Assembly: GCF_004762035.2 (NCBI RefSeq)
Contig: NZ_SIJK02000014.1
Location: 52,618-116,617 of the forward strand
Origin: Candidatus Chloroploca mongolica
GTDB taxonomy: Bacteria; Chloroflexota; Chloroflexia; Chloroflexales; Chloroflexaceae
Direction of reading: 5' to 3'
Length of the DNA stretch: 64,000 nucleotides
The notes beneath the pieces were generated by a model, which saw only the letters and a list, made by a program, of their open reading frames with translations, had not been told where the DNA came from and made no database searches. The translations under genes and the position numbers were made by a program. Positions 1 to 8,901 of this stretch are shown here, in pieces (position 1 is the stretch's first letter; every line of letters begins with the position of its first letter).

Positions 1-186
1 AAACTTCCCTGCGGCATCACTGAAGATACGCAGGCCTGCCGTCTTATCGGCAAGAAGGTGCGCCTCGGCGGGGCCATCGCCTTGCCCAACCCCAAGCAAA
101 ATCAGCAAACCGGGGCCAATCGCCCCAACTACGCTTCCTTCCACCGTCACCGAAGCCTCTGAAACCCGTTGAATCAGCGCGCGCAT
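1..186 (-). CDS. dtd: D-aminoacyl-tRNA deacylase, partial (N-terminal 62 residues)
   Basis: Reading the complement from the ATG at 186 gives a protein beginning [17 protein letters not shown], the characteristic start of the DTD family, followed by a [10 protein letters not shown] core strand. The family removes D-amino acids mischarged onto tRNA in the cytoplasm. Only the first 62 of about 150 residues lie in the window; the catalytic SQFTL and NSGPVT motifs would be beyond the left edge, so integrity cannot be judged. It starts 13 bases after the stop of the PIN/TRAM gene on the same strand and is probably the last visible gene of that operon. Family assignment is secure from the N-terminal pattern. 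Confidence 0.9.
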   Translation of the reverse strand, partial: MRALIQRVSEASVTVEGSVVGAIGPGLLILLGVGQGDGPAEAHLLADKTAGLRIFSDAAGKF

Positions 187-199
187 AGTCTCTTCTCAT

Positions 200-1285
200 C
201 TAGCTTGCGGTTGTCTCCTCAACCACCGTCGCAAAGACCAGCCGTCCCGACTGGGTTTGATGCAAGCGGGTCACAAGCACCTCGGTCGTCTGGCCGATCA
301 AATGGCGAGCATCTTCAACAATCACCGGGGTACCATCATCAAGATAGCCCACCCCTTGTTGCCGAGAATTGCCTTCATTGCGGATCAGCACGCGCAGGCG
401 CTGATCCTGGATCACCAGCGAACGAACCGCTTCGCTCAACACATTGAGGCTGAGCACCTTAACCCCCTGGAGGGCAGCGACCTTATTCAGATTGAAATCA
501 TTGGTAATAATAGGACAATTGTACTGACGAGCGAGGGCAACCAGCTTATCATCGACTCGCTGCAGATCTTCGACATCGACATTGACAACCTCAATGGGCA
601 AGGGCGCGTGGTGTTGCATCTCATTGAGCAACTCAAGCCCACGACGACCCTTGCTTCGCCGCAGATCGTCGGCCGAGTCGGCCAGTTGCTGCAATTCAGC
701 GAGCACAAAGATCGGTACCAGCAGCGTCCCATCAAGAAAACCAGTGCGCGTCACCGCATCAATACGGCCATCAATAATCGCACTCGTATCAAGGAGGAGC
801 CGTCGCTGGGGAGGCGCTTCAGGGGTTGTTGGCAATGCGGTTGACGCAATCGAACGACGCCACCCCTCTTTGAGCAACTCGCCCAGATCGTGACGACGGG
901 CCGCAAAGACAGCCCCCCCAAGATAGGCCAGGAGCGACGCTGAAATCACAGGCAAGATCTGATTAAAGGGTGATGGCAAACTCGCCAGCGGAAAGGTCAG
1001 CAGAGCCGCAATAAAGAGACCAAGCACCACCCCAGTACCCACAGCAAGGAGATCTGGCAACGGAACGTAGCGCAACCGACGCAAAAGATCTTTCAAAGGG
1101 TCGATCGTCAGACGTGGCGTCACCAGCAGGCCCAACCCTGCCCCGGCAAGGGTGAGCAACTGGGTGGCAAAGATCTCCGATTCATTGGGCACTGGGCTAG
1201 AGAGCGACGTACCCACGTACCATCCGAAATATCCGAGCCCCAGCATGCCAACAATGCGTACCAGGAAATTCAAACTGACTTTCAT
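200..1285 (-). CDS. PIN/TRAM-domain integral membrane protein (YacL-like)
   Basis: 361 residues if started at the ATG at 1285; a longer frame begins at 1330 but would overlap the end of radA. Four hydrophobic segments fill the first ~135 residues. A PIN nuclease fold follows, opening LLLDTSAIIDGR, with the acidic residues of that motif, a LAELQQ glutamate and a TNDFNL aspartate, the usual metal-binding set. A C-terminal TRAM domain closes the protein. This is the architecture of Bacillus YacL and actinobacterial homologues, membrane-anchored putative RNases whose substrate is unknown. It lies directly downstream of radA, as yacL does near radA in Firmicutes, but here without disA between them. 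Family call is firm, function is inferred. Confidence 0.88.
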   Translation of the reverse strand: MKVSLNFLVRIVGMLGLGYFGWYVGTSLSSPVPNESEIFATQLLTLAGAGLGLLVTPRLTIDPLKDLLRRLRYVPLPDLLAVGTGVVLGLFIAALLTFPLASLPSPFNQILPVISASLLAYLGGAVFAARRHDLGELLKEGWRRSIASTALPTTPEAPPQRRLLLDTSAIIDGRIDAVTRTGFLDGTLLVPIFVLAELQQLADSADDLRRSKGRRGLELLNEMQHHAPLPIEVVNVDVEDLQRVDDKLVALARQYNCPIITNDFNLNKVAALQGVKVLSLNVLSEAVRSLVIQDQRLRVLIRNEGNSRQQGVGYLDDGTPVIVEDARHLIGQTTEVLVTRLHQTQSGRLVFATVVEETTAS

Positions 1286-1307
1286 CTGGAGCGATTCTAC
1301 ACCCGTA

Positions 1308-2672
1308 TCAGGCGTGTGCAAGCAAATCAACCACCTCGGTCAACGAGCGTGCAGGCGTCACGGTCAGGCCACTTACCTGACCAAGTTGGGCCGTAGCGGG
1401 AACAATTGCCCTTGTAAACCCGAGTTTGGCCGCCTCAACGAGACGACGTTCGAGTTGACTAGAGGTGCGCAATTCGCCAGACAAGCCTATTTCACCCACC
1501 AGCACCAGATCGGGGTCAATCCGCTGATTACGATACGACGAAGCAATTGCCAGCGCAACGGCGAGATCGGCGGCAGGCTCGGTAATCCGCAACCCACCGA
1601 CCACATTGACATAGAGATCCTGATTAAAAAGGGGCAAACCCACCCGTTTGGTCAAAACGGCGGCAAGCATCAAGAGACGATTCAGGTCAAACCCATTCGT
1701 CGTCCGGCGCGGTTGCGCACTCCCCGTCGTCGACGTTAACGCCTGGATCTCGACGAGCAGCGGGCGCGTCCCCTCCATCATCACGGCCACGGTCGAGCCA
1801 GGGCTATTGAGGCTCCGCTCGGCAAGAAAGATCAGCGAGGGATTCGGCACCTCTTGCATGCCCTGGCCGCCCATTTCAAAGACCCCGACTTCATTCGTCG
1901 AGCCGAAGCGATTTTTGACCCCACGGAGGAGGCGGTACTGATGAAAACGATCACCCTCAAGATAGAGCACGACATCAACAATATGTTCGAGCACACGGGG
2001 ACCGGCAATGGCCCCCTCTTTCGTCACATGGCCGACAAGAAAGATGGGCACCCCCAACTCTTTCGCCAATTGCATCAAGCGCAGCGCCCCCTCGCGAACC
2101 TGGCTCACACTCCCGGCGGCACTGGTCAACGCTTCGAGGTAGACCGTTTGAATCGAGTCAACAATCACCAGACCGGGGCGCAGAGTGCGGATCTGGTCAA
2201 GAATGACATCGAGCGACGTCTCCGAATAGACAAAAAGTTCATCCCCCTGCAACGCGAGGCGTTCGACGCGCAATTTAATCTGCTGAGCCGACTCTTCGGC
2301 ACTGACATAGAGCGCCGAGCCGGTGGTCGCCGCAAAATGGGCCGCCACCTGGGTCAACAGCGTACTCTTGCCTACTCCTGGATCGCCGCCAATCAAGACG
2401 ATCGAACCAGGCACCAGGCCGCCACCGAGCACCCGGGAGAACTCTTCGGCGTAGACCGGCAAACGCTGGAACCCTCCGGCGGGCACATCACGCAAGCGCA
2501 CAGGGCGCACCCCGGCACTGCCACTCTCGCGTCCACCGCTACGATTTGTCGATCTAATTTCAGTCTGCTCAACAAGGCTATCCCAGGTGTCACAATCAGG
2601 ACATTTTCCCATCCACCTTGACTGCTGCGCACCACACTGTTGACAGACAAAAATGGTTCGTGGTTTTGCCAT
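1308..2672 (-). CDS. radA: DNA repair protein RadA (Sms)
   Basis: 454 residues from the ATG at 2672. An N-terminal four-cysteine zinc finger (C10, C13, C24, C27), a RecA-like ATPase with Walker A GGDPGVGKS at about 95-103, the RadA-specific KNRFG motif at 253-257, and a C-terminal Lon-protease-like domain are all present, which matches full-length RadA. The protein drives branch migration of recombination intermediates. A longer frame to 2747 exists, but the family start is MAKPRTIFVC. A perfect TATAAT lies six bases upstream of this ATG, so the transcript may be leaderless. Downstream the PIN/TRAM gene follows after 22 bases; upstream clpC is separated by a hairpin. Confidence 0.96.
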   Translation of the reverse strand: MAKPRTIFVCQQCGAQQSRWMGKCPDCDTWDSLVEQTEIRSTNRSGGRESGSAGVRPVRLRDVPAGGFQRLPVYAEEFSRVLGGGLVPGSIVLIGGDPGVGKSTLLTQVAAHFAATTGSALYVSAEESAQQIKLRVERLALQGDELFVYSETSLDVILDQIRTLRPGLVIVDSIQTVYLEALTSAAGSVSQVREGALRLMQLAKELGVPIFLVGHVTKEGAIAGPRVLEHIVDVVLYLEGDRFHQYRLLRGVKNRFGSTNEVGVFEMGGQGMQEVPNPSLIFLAERSLNSPGSTVAVMMEGTRPLLVEIQALTSTTGSAQPRRTTNGFDLNRLLMLAAVLTKRVGLPLFNQDLYVNVVGGLRITEPAADLAVALAIASSYRNQRIDPDLVLVGEIGLSGELRTSSQLERRLVEAAKLGFTRAIVPATAQLGQVSGLTVTPARSLTEVVDLLAHA

Positions 2673-2678
2673 AGGTCG

Positions 2679-2706
2679 ATTATACCACGCACTATCGTGT
2701 GTTGAA
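2679..2706 (-). promoter_or_regulatory. Candidate promoter of radA, leaderless geometry
   Basis: On the minus strand TTCAAC (2701-2706), 16 bases, then TATAAT (2679-2684), and only six bases before the radA ATG at 2672. The -10 is perfect, the -35 weak (3 of 6). Transcription would start at or next to the A of ATG. Confidence 0.5.
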
Positions 2707-2739
2707 TTGAGTTCAAAGTTTGTTTGAAACGACTTGAGA

Positions 2740-2780
2740 TGCGACAAAACCCGCCAGCAACGCTAGCAGGTTTTGTCGCA
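2740..2780. terminator. Hairpin between clpC and radA
   Basis: Inverted repeat with a 12-base outer stem starting TGCGACAAAACC and an apex GCCAGC-AAC-GCTAGC. It lies just past the clpC stop and upstream of the radA promoter. No long T-tract follows on the minus strand, so it is either an atypical terminator or an RNA-stabilising hairpin. Confidence 0.6.
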
Positions 2781-2805
2781 CCCCAGGTCGTTTGCCGAGG
2801 TACAG

Positions 2806-5337
2806 CTACTCAACCAAGGCCGGGCTCTCTTCGGGATGGGCTTCAGTGGCACCATTTTCCCCATCGATCTGGCGCTGCGAGCGAAGGCGCAACTCCTCGT
2901 CGTGGACATCGGCAATAATCGTATCACCTTCGGTGAAGCGTGCATCAAGCACACCCTCGGCAAGGGGATCTTCGATCAGGTTCGTAATAATGCGGCGGAG
3001 TGGTCGTGCGCCAAACGCGGGATCATAGCCACGGCGGGCGAGCAAATCGAGCGCATCCTCACGTACCTCAAGCACCATCTGGTGCTCATCAAGCTGGTTC
3101 TGCACCCGGCGAAGCATCAACGTCGTAATCTGATGGATCTCTTCGGTGGTCAACGGATGGAAGATGATCGTCGCATCAATCCGGTTCAGGAACTCGGGGC
3201 GGAAGAGCACCTTGAGCGCATCATCAACCTTGCGCCGCATATCCATCTGGTCAATCTCATCGGCATTGCCACCGAAACCAATCCGGCTTGCGCGGCGGAT
3301 ATGCTCGGTGCCAACATTCGAGGTCATGATGATGATCGTATTGCGGAAGTCAACCTTGCGGCCCTTGCCATCAGTCAGATTGCCATCTTCGAGCACCTGG
3401 AGGAGCAGGTTAAAGGCATCGGGATGGGCCTTCTCGATCTCATCAAAGAGCACCACGCTATAGGGTTTGCGACGCACCGCATCGGTCAACTGACCACCCT
3501 CGCCATACCCGACATAGCCTGGAGGCGAGCCGACCAGACGCGAGGTCGTATGGCGTTCCTGGAACTCGGACATATCAATCTTGATGAGACTCTCTTCCGA
3601 GCCAAACATAAACTCGGCGAGCGTCTTGGCAAGTTCGGTCTTGCCCACCCCAGTCGGCCCGAGGAAAATAAAGCTCCCGATGGGACGCTTGGGATCTTTG
3701 AGGCCAGCGCGGGCACGGCGCACCGCCTTGGAGATCGTCACGATCGCCTCTTGCTGCCCAACAACCCGATTATGGAGGAAATCCTCCATCTGCATCAAAC
3801 GCATCGTCTCATCGCCCTTGAGGCGCGTCACGGGAATGCCCGTCCACATCCCAACAACTTCAGCAATATCTTCATCGGTGACATAGGGGCGTTCCGCGAC
3901 CCGCTCATCGCCGCCAGCGGCACCGATATCAGCCTCAATCTGGACAATGCGGTTCTGCATACGCTCTTCGCGCTCGCGGAGATCGGCGGCCAGATCAAAC
4001 TGCTTATCTTCGAGGGCGGCCTCTTTCTCCTTGCGGAGCGCCTCAAGGCCACGGAGGGCATCACGAAGCTGAGGAGGCGTCGCCGAGCGATACATGCGCA
4101 CCCGACTGGCAGCCTCATCGATCAAATCGATCGCCTTATCGGGCAACTGGCGGTCGGGCACATAGCGGGCCGAGAGCGCAGCAGCGGCCTTAATCGCCTC
4201 ATCGCTAATCTGGAGTTGATGGAAATCCTCATAGCGGGACTTGATCCCACGGAGAATCTGCACCGTATCTTCGAGAGACGGCTCATCAACCATCACGGGC
4301 TGAAAGCGGCGTTCGAGGGCCGCATCACGCTCGATATACTTACGGTACTCATCGAGCGTCGTTGCCCCAATGGTCTGGAGCTCGCCACGGGAAAGAGCGG
4401 GCTTGAGAATATTGGCGGCATCGAGTGTACCCTCAGCCCCACCGGCACCAATAATCGTATGAAATTCATCAATAAAGAGAATGCAGCGGGTCTCTTTAAT
4501 CTCATCAATCACCCGTTTGAGGCGTTCTTCAAACTGACCACGATATTTCGTCCCAGCGACAAGTGCCCCCATGTCGAGGGTCACCACGCGTTTGCCCTTG
4601 ATGCTATCGGGAACATCGCCTTGAATAATGCGCTGAGCGAGACCCTCAACAATTGCCGTTTTGCCAACACCGGGTTCACCAATCAACGCCGGATTATTCT
4701 TGGTACGGCGCGAAAGGATTTGGATCACGCGCTCAATCTCGTGCTGACGGCCAATAATCGGATCAAGGCGCCCAGCCTCGGCCATCTCGGTCAAATCGGT
4801 ACCAAGGGCATCGAGGTACGGCGTCTTGGACTGGCGCTGGGCACCCGACTGACTCCCGCCGGCTCCGCGCTGCTCAGGAGCGGTACCAGTGGTTCCGTGC
4901 CGCAGGACGCGCATCACCTGATTGCGCACCTGTTCAAGGCTCACGCCCATAATATCGAGCACACCAGTAGCCACACCTTCGCCATTGCGCACGAGGCCAA
5001 GGAGCAAATGTTCGGTGCCAATATAGTGATGATAGAGGCGGCCTGCCTCTTCAATGGCATACTTAATCACTTTCTGGGCGCGGGCGGTCAACTCCTGATC
5101 GGTAACGGGCGTACCCTCACCTGTCCCAACAATAAACTCAACCGCGCTACGGGCCTGGGCGAGTTTGACCCCCAGATCATCAAGAACGCGTGCGGCAATG
5201 CCCTCACTCTCGCGAATCAAACCGAGGAGGATATGCTCGGTCCCGATATACGGGTGGTTAAACGAGCGGGCCTCTTCGTGCGCAAGCTGGAGAACCTGCT
5301 TGGCGCGCTTGGTAAACTTACTATAGAGGTCAGACAT
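2806..5337 (-). CDS. clpC: ATP-dependent Clp protease ATP-binding subunit ClpC
   Basis: 843 residues. Two Clp N-terminal repeats (about 1-145), AAA+ module 1 with Walker A at 220-227 and Walker B LFIDEF, a middle region with a UVR-like segment around residues 410-440, AAA+ module 2 with [11 protein letters not shown] and LFDEIEKAH, and a ClpB D2-small domain. This is a HSP100 unfoldase that feeds ClpP. The ATG at 5337 is chosen because GGAG sits at normal distance; a GTG four codons earlier lies inside that site. No CIRCE or CtsR-like operator was recognised. It follows the S1-protein gene after 46 bases and precedes radA, as in the clpC-radA order of Firmicutes. Confidence 0.97.
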   Translation of the reverse strand: MSDLYSKFTKRAKQVLQLAHEEARSFNHPYIGTEHILLGLIRESEGIAARVLDDLGVKLAQARSAVEFIVGTGEGTPVTDQELTARAQKVIKYAIEEAGRLYHHYIGTEHLLLGLVRNGEGVATGVLDIMGVSLEQVRNQVMRVLRHGTTGTAPEQRGAGGSQSGAQRQSKTPYLDALGTDLTEMAEAGRLDPIIGRQHEIERVIQILSRRTKNNPALIGEPGVGKTAIVEGLAQRIIQGDVPDSIKGKRVVTLDMGALVAGTKYRGQFEERLKRVIDEIKETRCILFIDEFHTIIGAGGAEGTLDAANILKPALSRGELQTIGATTLDEYRKYIERDAALERRFQPVMVDEPSLEDTVQILRGIKSRYEDFHQLQISDEAIKAAAALSARYVPDRQLPDKAIDLIDEAASRVRMYRSATPPQLRDALRGLEALRKEKEAALEDKQFDLAADLREREERMQNRIVQIEADIGAAGGDERVAERPYVTDEDIAEVVGMWTGIPVTRLKGDETMRLMQMEDFLHNRVVGQQEAIVTISKAVRRARAGLKDPKRPIGSFIFLGPTGVGKTELAKTLAEFMFGSEESLIKIDMSEFQERHTTSRLVGSPPGYVGYGEGGQLTDAVRRKPYSVVLFDEIEKAHPDAFNLLLQVLEDGNLTDGKGRKVDFRNTIIIMTSNVGTEHIRRASRIGFGGNADEIDQMDMRRKVDDALKVLFRPEFLNRIDATIIFHPLTTEEIHQITTLMLRRVQNQLDEHQMVLEVREDALDLLARRGYDPAFGARPLRRIITNLIEDPLAEGVLDARFTEGDTIIADVHDEELRLRSQRQIDGENGATEAHPEESPALVE

Positions 5338-5383
5338 GGTATTCTCCACTAGCTATCGCTGGCAAGTCACGAGCTTGCCTTGC

Positions 5384-6592
5384 TCACTCGCCTTGCTCAC
5401 CGCTCTCATCAACGTCTTCACCAGACTCACGGTTCACACGCAGGCTCAAGCCCATTCGCTTGCGGGTTGGATCGATGCGAATAATGCGTGCCTGCACCAC
5501 AGCCCCTTCCGCAAGAAACTCGCGAGGATGTTGCATCGGCTCATCGCCCATTTCTGAAATATGGATCAAACCCTCGACCCCATCTTCAATGCGGGCAAAC
5601 GCGCCAAATGACGTAAGCTGTGTAATAACCCCTTCAACCACCTGACCCAGTTGATAACGTTCACCGACACGGGACCAGGGTTCATGCTGTGTCCGTTTAA
5701 TCGACAGCGCAATACGTTTACGCTCGTGATCAATGCTTAAGATCATCACCAGCAAGTGATCACCAACATTGAGCACCTCACCGGGATGTTTCACCCGGCT
5801 CCACGAAATTTCGGACATATGGACAAGGCCATCAGCACCACCGATATCAACAAATGCCCCGAAATCACAGACCGAGCTAATCGTCCCCTCACGCACATCA
5901 CCTTCGCGCAACGATGCAAGCAATTCATCTTTCTTGCTCTCGCGCGATTCTTGCATAGCCTGGCGCTCGGAGAGGATCAGGCGATTGCGATTACGGTTCA
6001 GTTCAATCACTTTCAGCCTCAGGTCAGTATTGACCATCCGCGCCATATCAGACTGCTTCTGGGTATCGGGGCCACGACTAATGCCCGAAACCTGCGAAGC
6101 CGGAACAAAACCACGGACGCCCTCTAAATTGACGAGCAACCCACCCTTATTGTAATTCACAACCCGGGCCGAGATGACCTCGCCCTTCTCATAGGCAGCC
6201 TGAAGCAAGCGCCAGCTTCGCTCTTGACGCGCCTTATCAATCGAGAGGATTGCCCGCCCCTCTTTATCTTCAGACTGGACAACAAAGACCAGCAAAGGAT
6301 CGCCGACCTGCAAAGCAGCGCGATCTTCTGCCGCCAACGATTGCATCTCGCGTGACGGAACGATTCCTTCAGCCTTTGAACCGATATCAACGAGGATTTC
6401 ATCACGTTCGACACGCATGATCAGACCATCCACCGTATCGCCATATTTGAGGTTACGGTAGTCGTGAGCCGGATCATTGAGGAACTGCTCCATCAGAGCA
6501 AGATCCTCAGCCTCGAAGTCGTTGCCATTCTCAACGTGTGCGGGTGTGGGTTGTGCCTCAGACTCGGCAGCGTTCCCCTTCAATTCTTCCAT
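5384..6592 (-). CDS. rpsA: 30S ribosomal protein S1-like protein (four S1 domains)
   Basis: 402 residues with an acidic N-terminal leader (about 1-48) and four S1/OB repeats at about 50-120, 135-205, 225-295 and 310-380. The third and fourth carry the classic signatures DFGAFVDIGGADGLVHMSE and SFGAFARIEDGVEGLIHISE. It binds mRNA on the 30S subunit and helps initiation; proteins with four repeats are the common form outside Proteobacteria. The ATG at 6592 has AAGGA upstream. A good promoter lies at 6662-6690 and the leader is about 65 bases. The gene probably heads the transcript that continues into clpC. The C-terminal tail is acidic. Confidence 0.92.
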   Translation of the reverse strand: MEELKGNAAESEAQPTPAHVENGNDFEAEDLALMEQFLNDPAHDYRNLKYGDTVDGLIMRVERDEILVDIGSKAEGIVPSREMQSLAAEDRAALQVGDPLLVFVVQSEDKEGRAILSIDKARQERSWRLLQAAYEKGEVISARVVNYNKGGLLVNLEGVRGFVPASQVSGISRGPDTQKQSDMARMVNTDLRLKVIELNRNRNRLILSERQAMQESRESKKDELLASLREGDVREGTISSVCDFGAFVDIGGADGLVHMSEISWSRVKHPGEVLNVGDHLLVMILSIDHERKRIALSIKRTQHEPWSRVGERYQLGQVVEGVITQLTSFGAFARIEDGVEGLIHISEMGDEPMQHPREFLAEGAVVQARIIRIDPTRKRMGLSLRVNRESGEDVDESGEQGE

Positions 6593-6661
6593 GCGCCGTC
6601 CTTGAGTACACAGTGAAAGACTCTACCGAAGATGGGACAGGAAGCAGAAACAGTCGTTTGA

Positions 6662-6690
6662 ATTATACGCCCGTACTGCACAAAGCGCAA
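6662..6690 (-). promoter_or_regulatory. Sigma70-type promoter of the S1-protein gene
   Basis: Minus strand TTGCGC (6685-6690), 17-base spacer, TATAAT (6662-6667). It stands about 70 bases upstream of the start codon and is back to back with the ppk promoter on the other strand. Confidence 0.65.
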
Positions 6691-6698
6691 GGGTATGC

Positions 6699-6727
6699 TT
6701 GCTGATCACGTACGGGCTTGTTATACT
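6699..6727 (+). promoter_or_regulatory. Sigma70-type promoter of ppk
   Basis: TTGCTG (6699-6704), 17-base spacer, TATACT (6722-6727), about 45 bases upstream of the ppk ATG at 6772. It is divergent from the S1-protein promoter, only 8 bases away. Confidence 0.65.
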
Positions 6728-6771
6728 ACAAGAGCAATGTGTACCCCCACCTAATCCAGCCAGAGGCTGAT

Positions 6772-8880
6772 ATGACAACGCAGGATGTGCCATCCGAAGA
6801 GACCGTTGAGCTATTCACGAACCCTAATTCGCGCTATTTCAACCGCGAGTTGAGCTGGATCGAGTTCAACCGCCGTGTGATCGAAGAGGCGTTCGATGTT
6901 CGGAACCCCCTGCTTGAACGGATAAAATTCCTGTCGATCTGGGCCTCGAATCTTGACGAATTTTTTATGATCCGCGTGAGTGGCATCAAGCAGCAAATCA
7001 GTGCGGGTGTCCAGAAATTATCACGCGATGGGGCAACGCCGACCGAACAACTCCATCATATTCGCCAGGCCTTGCTACCCCTTCTCGTTCAAGAGCGTGA
7101 TCTGTTGCTCAATGATTTGCTGCCGAGTCTCCGTGAACAGCATATCCATTTATATAATTATGACAACTTAAATCGTCAGCAAAAAGACTGGTTGCGCACG
7201 TATTATCAGCAACAGATTTTTCCAGTCCTGACCCCTCTAGCCTTTGATAGCAGCCGCCCCTTCCCTTTTATCTCTAACCTGAGTCTCAATCTCGCGGTGG
7301 TCATACGTGATCGTGACAAGGGCGAACTCTTTGCCCGTGTGAAGGTGCCCGAGGTACTGCCACGCCTTATCGCTTTGCCGCAAGAGCTCTGCGAAGTGGT
7401 ACACGACCAGCCGGCAGGCCGTCAGGCATGTTTTGTCTGGATCGAGCAGGCGATTGCCGCCCATCTTGATCTGCTCTTTCCCGGGGTCGAGATTGTAGAG
7501 CATTACCCGTTTCGCGTGGTACGCAATGCCGATATGGAGATCGAAGAGGACGAAGCCAACGATCTGCTCGAAACCATCGAGCAGGGGGTGCGCCAGCGGC
7601 GGTTTGGCGAGGTGGTACGCCTGACCATTGACTCGTCGATGCCTGAACGCATTGCGACGATCTTGTCGACCAATCTGAAGATCGAGTCCAATGATATTTA
7701 TACCGTGCGCGGCCCCCTCGGGCTCGCCGATCTCTTCAATCTCTATCGCCTCGATCGACCAGATCTCAAGGATCCGCCCTATGTGCCGGTTGTGCCCCTT
7801 GTTTTGCAAAACAATTCCGATATCTTTGAGACGATTCGTGGCGGCGATATTCTGCTCCATCATCCCTACCACTCGTTTTCACCCGTGATTGATTTCATTC
7901 ACGCCGCCGCCGAAGATCCCCATGTGCTCGCGATCAAGCAGACTCTGTATCGCGTCGGGAGTAACTCACCGATTGTGCGTGCGTTGATGCACGCTCGCGA
8001 GCTGGGCAAGCAGGTGACGGCGGTGGTCGAACTCAAGGCACGTTTTGATGAAGAGAATAATATTGTCTGGGCTAGAGCTCTTGAGCGTGCCGGCGTCCAT
8101 GTGGTCTATGGTCTGGTCGGCTTGAAAGTTCATGCCAAGCTCGCGCTGGTGGTGCGGCAAGAAGCCGACCGGTTGCGTTGTTATGCGCATCTTGGTACCG
8201 GTAATTACAATGCGACCACAGCGCGCATCTATACCGACCTGGGGCTCTTTACATGCCGCGAGGATATTACCGCTGATGTTGTCGAGCTCTTCAATTCGCT
8301 GACCGCCTATGGGCGGCGTGACCAGTATCGCAAGCTGCTGGTTGCCCCGGTCACCATGCGCCATCGCCTGCTAGCGATGATTGAACGTGAAATGCAACGC
8401 CAGGCGACGACGGGCAACGGGCGGATCATTATTAAAGTCAATGCGCTGGTTGATCGCCAGATGATCGATGCGCTCTACCGTGCCTCGAAGGCTGGTGTCC
8501 AGATTGATCTCATTGTCCGCGGTATGTGTGCCCTCCGCCCTGGACTGCCCGGTGTGAGCGAGAACATCCGCGTGCGCAGCATTATCGGCCCGTTTCTTGA
8601 GCATCACCGGATCTACTATTTCGGCAATGGCGGTGAACCCGAGATCTACCTGGGCAGTGCTGATCTGATGGAGCGCAACCTTGATCGACGGGTCGAGGAA
8701 CTCTTTCCCGTGGAAGATCCGGCGCTCGCCCGCTATGTTCGCAAGACGATGCTCGACACCTATCTCAATGATAATACCCGCGCCCACGTGCTCCACGCCA
8801 ATGGAACCTATGAACGGCGCACTCCTGGTGAGGATGAACCAGTTGATAGTCAGGTGCCAGCATGGATGCTTGGTGAGTAG
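6772..8880 (+). CDS. ppk: Polyphosphate kinase (PPK1)
   Basis: 702 residues, the normal length of PPK1. The N-domain opens RYFNRELSWIEFNRRV; the catalytic C-terminal part contains HHPYHSF, IKQTLYRVG, the VHAKL histidine that becomes phosphorylated, and the second conserved histidine segment EHHRIYYFGNG followed by SADLMERNLDRRVE. The enzyme polymerises the ATP gamma-phosphate into inorganic polyphosphate reversibly. The ATG at 6772 is preferred because of AGAGG upstream; the open frame reaches back to 6718, inside the promoter. No exopolyphosphatase or Pho gene is next to it. The next gene follows after 21 bases. Confidence 0.97.
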   Translation: MTTQDVPSEETVELFTNPNSRYFNRELSWIEFNRRVIEEAFDVRNPLLERIKFLSIWASNLDEFFMIRVSGIKQQISAGVQKLSRDGATPTEQLHHIRQALLPLLVQERDLLLNDLLPSLREQHIHLYNYDNLNRQQKDWLRTYYQQQIFPVLTPLAFDSSRPFPFISNLSLNLAVVIRDRDKGELFARVKVPEVLPRLIALPQELCEVVHDQPAGRQACFVWIEQAIAAHLDLLFPGVEIVEHYPFRVVRNADMEIEEDEANDLLETIEQGVRQRRFGEVVRLTIDSSMPERIATILSTNLKIESNDIYTVRGPLGLADLFNLYRLDRPDLKDPPYVPVVPLVLQNNSDIFETIRGGDILLHHPYHSFSPVIDFIHAAAEDPHVLAIKQTLYRVGSNSPIVRALMHARELGKQVTAVVELKARFDEENNIVWARALERAGVHVVYGLVGLKVHAKLALVVRQEADRLRCYAHLGTGNYNATTARIYTDLGLFTCREDITADVVELFNSLTAYGRRDQYRKLLVAPVTMRHRLLAMIEREMQRQATTGNGRIIIKVNALVDRQMIDALYRASKAGVQIDLIVRGMCALRPGLPGVSENIRVRSIIGPFLEHHRIYYFGNGGEPEIYLGSADLMERNLDRRVEELFPVEDPALARYVRKTMLDTYLNDNTRAHVLHANGTYERRTPGEDEPVDSQVPAWMLGE

Positions 8881-8901
8881 CATATCGGTGAAAGGATAGG
8901 A

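Noticed and set aside
2773..5352. 859-residue open frame on the plus strand
   Set aside because: It is the antisense shadow of clpC; clpC has every family motif and a ribosome site, the plus frame has none. Similar shadows over fadD and the PPC-repeat gene were dropped for the same reason.
5338..5383. CIRCE or CtsR operator before clpC
   Set aside because: The 46-base gap has no 9-base inverted repeat with a 9-base spacer and no CtsR heptad repeat.
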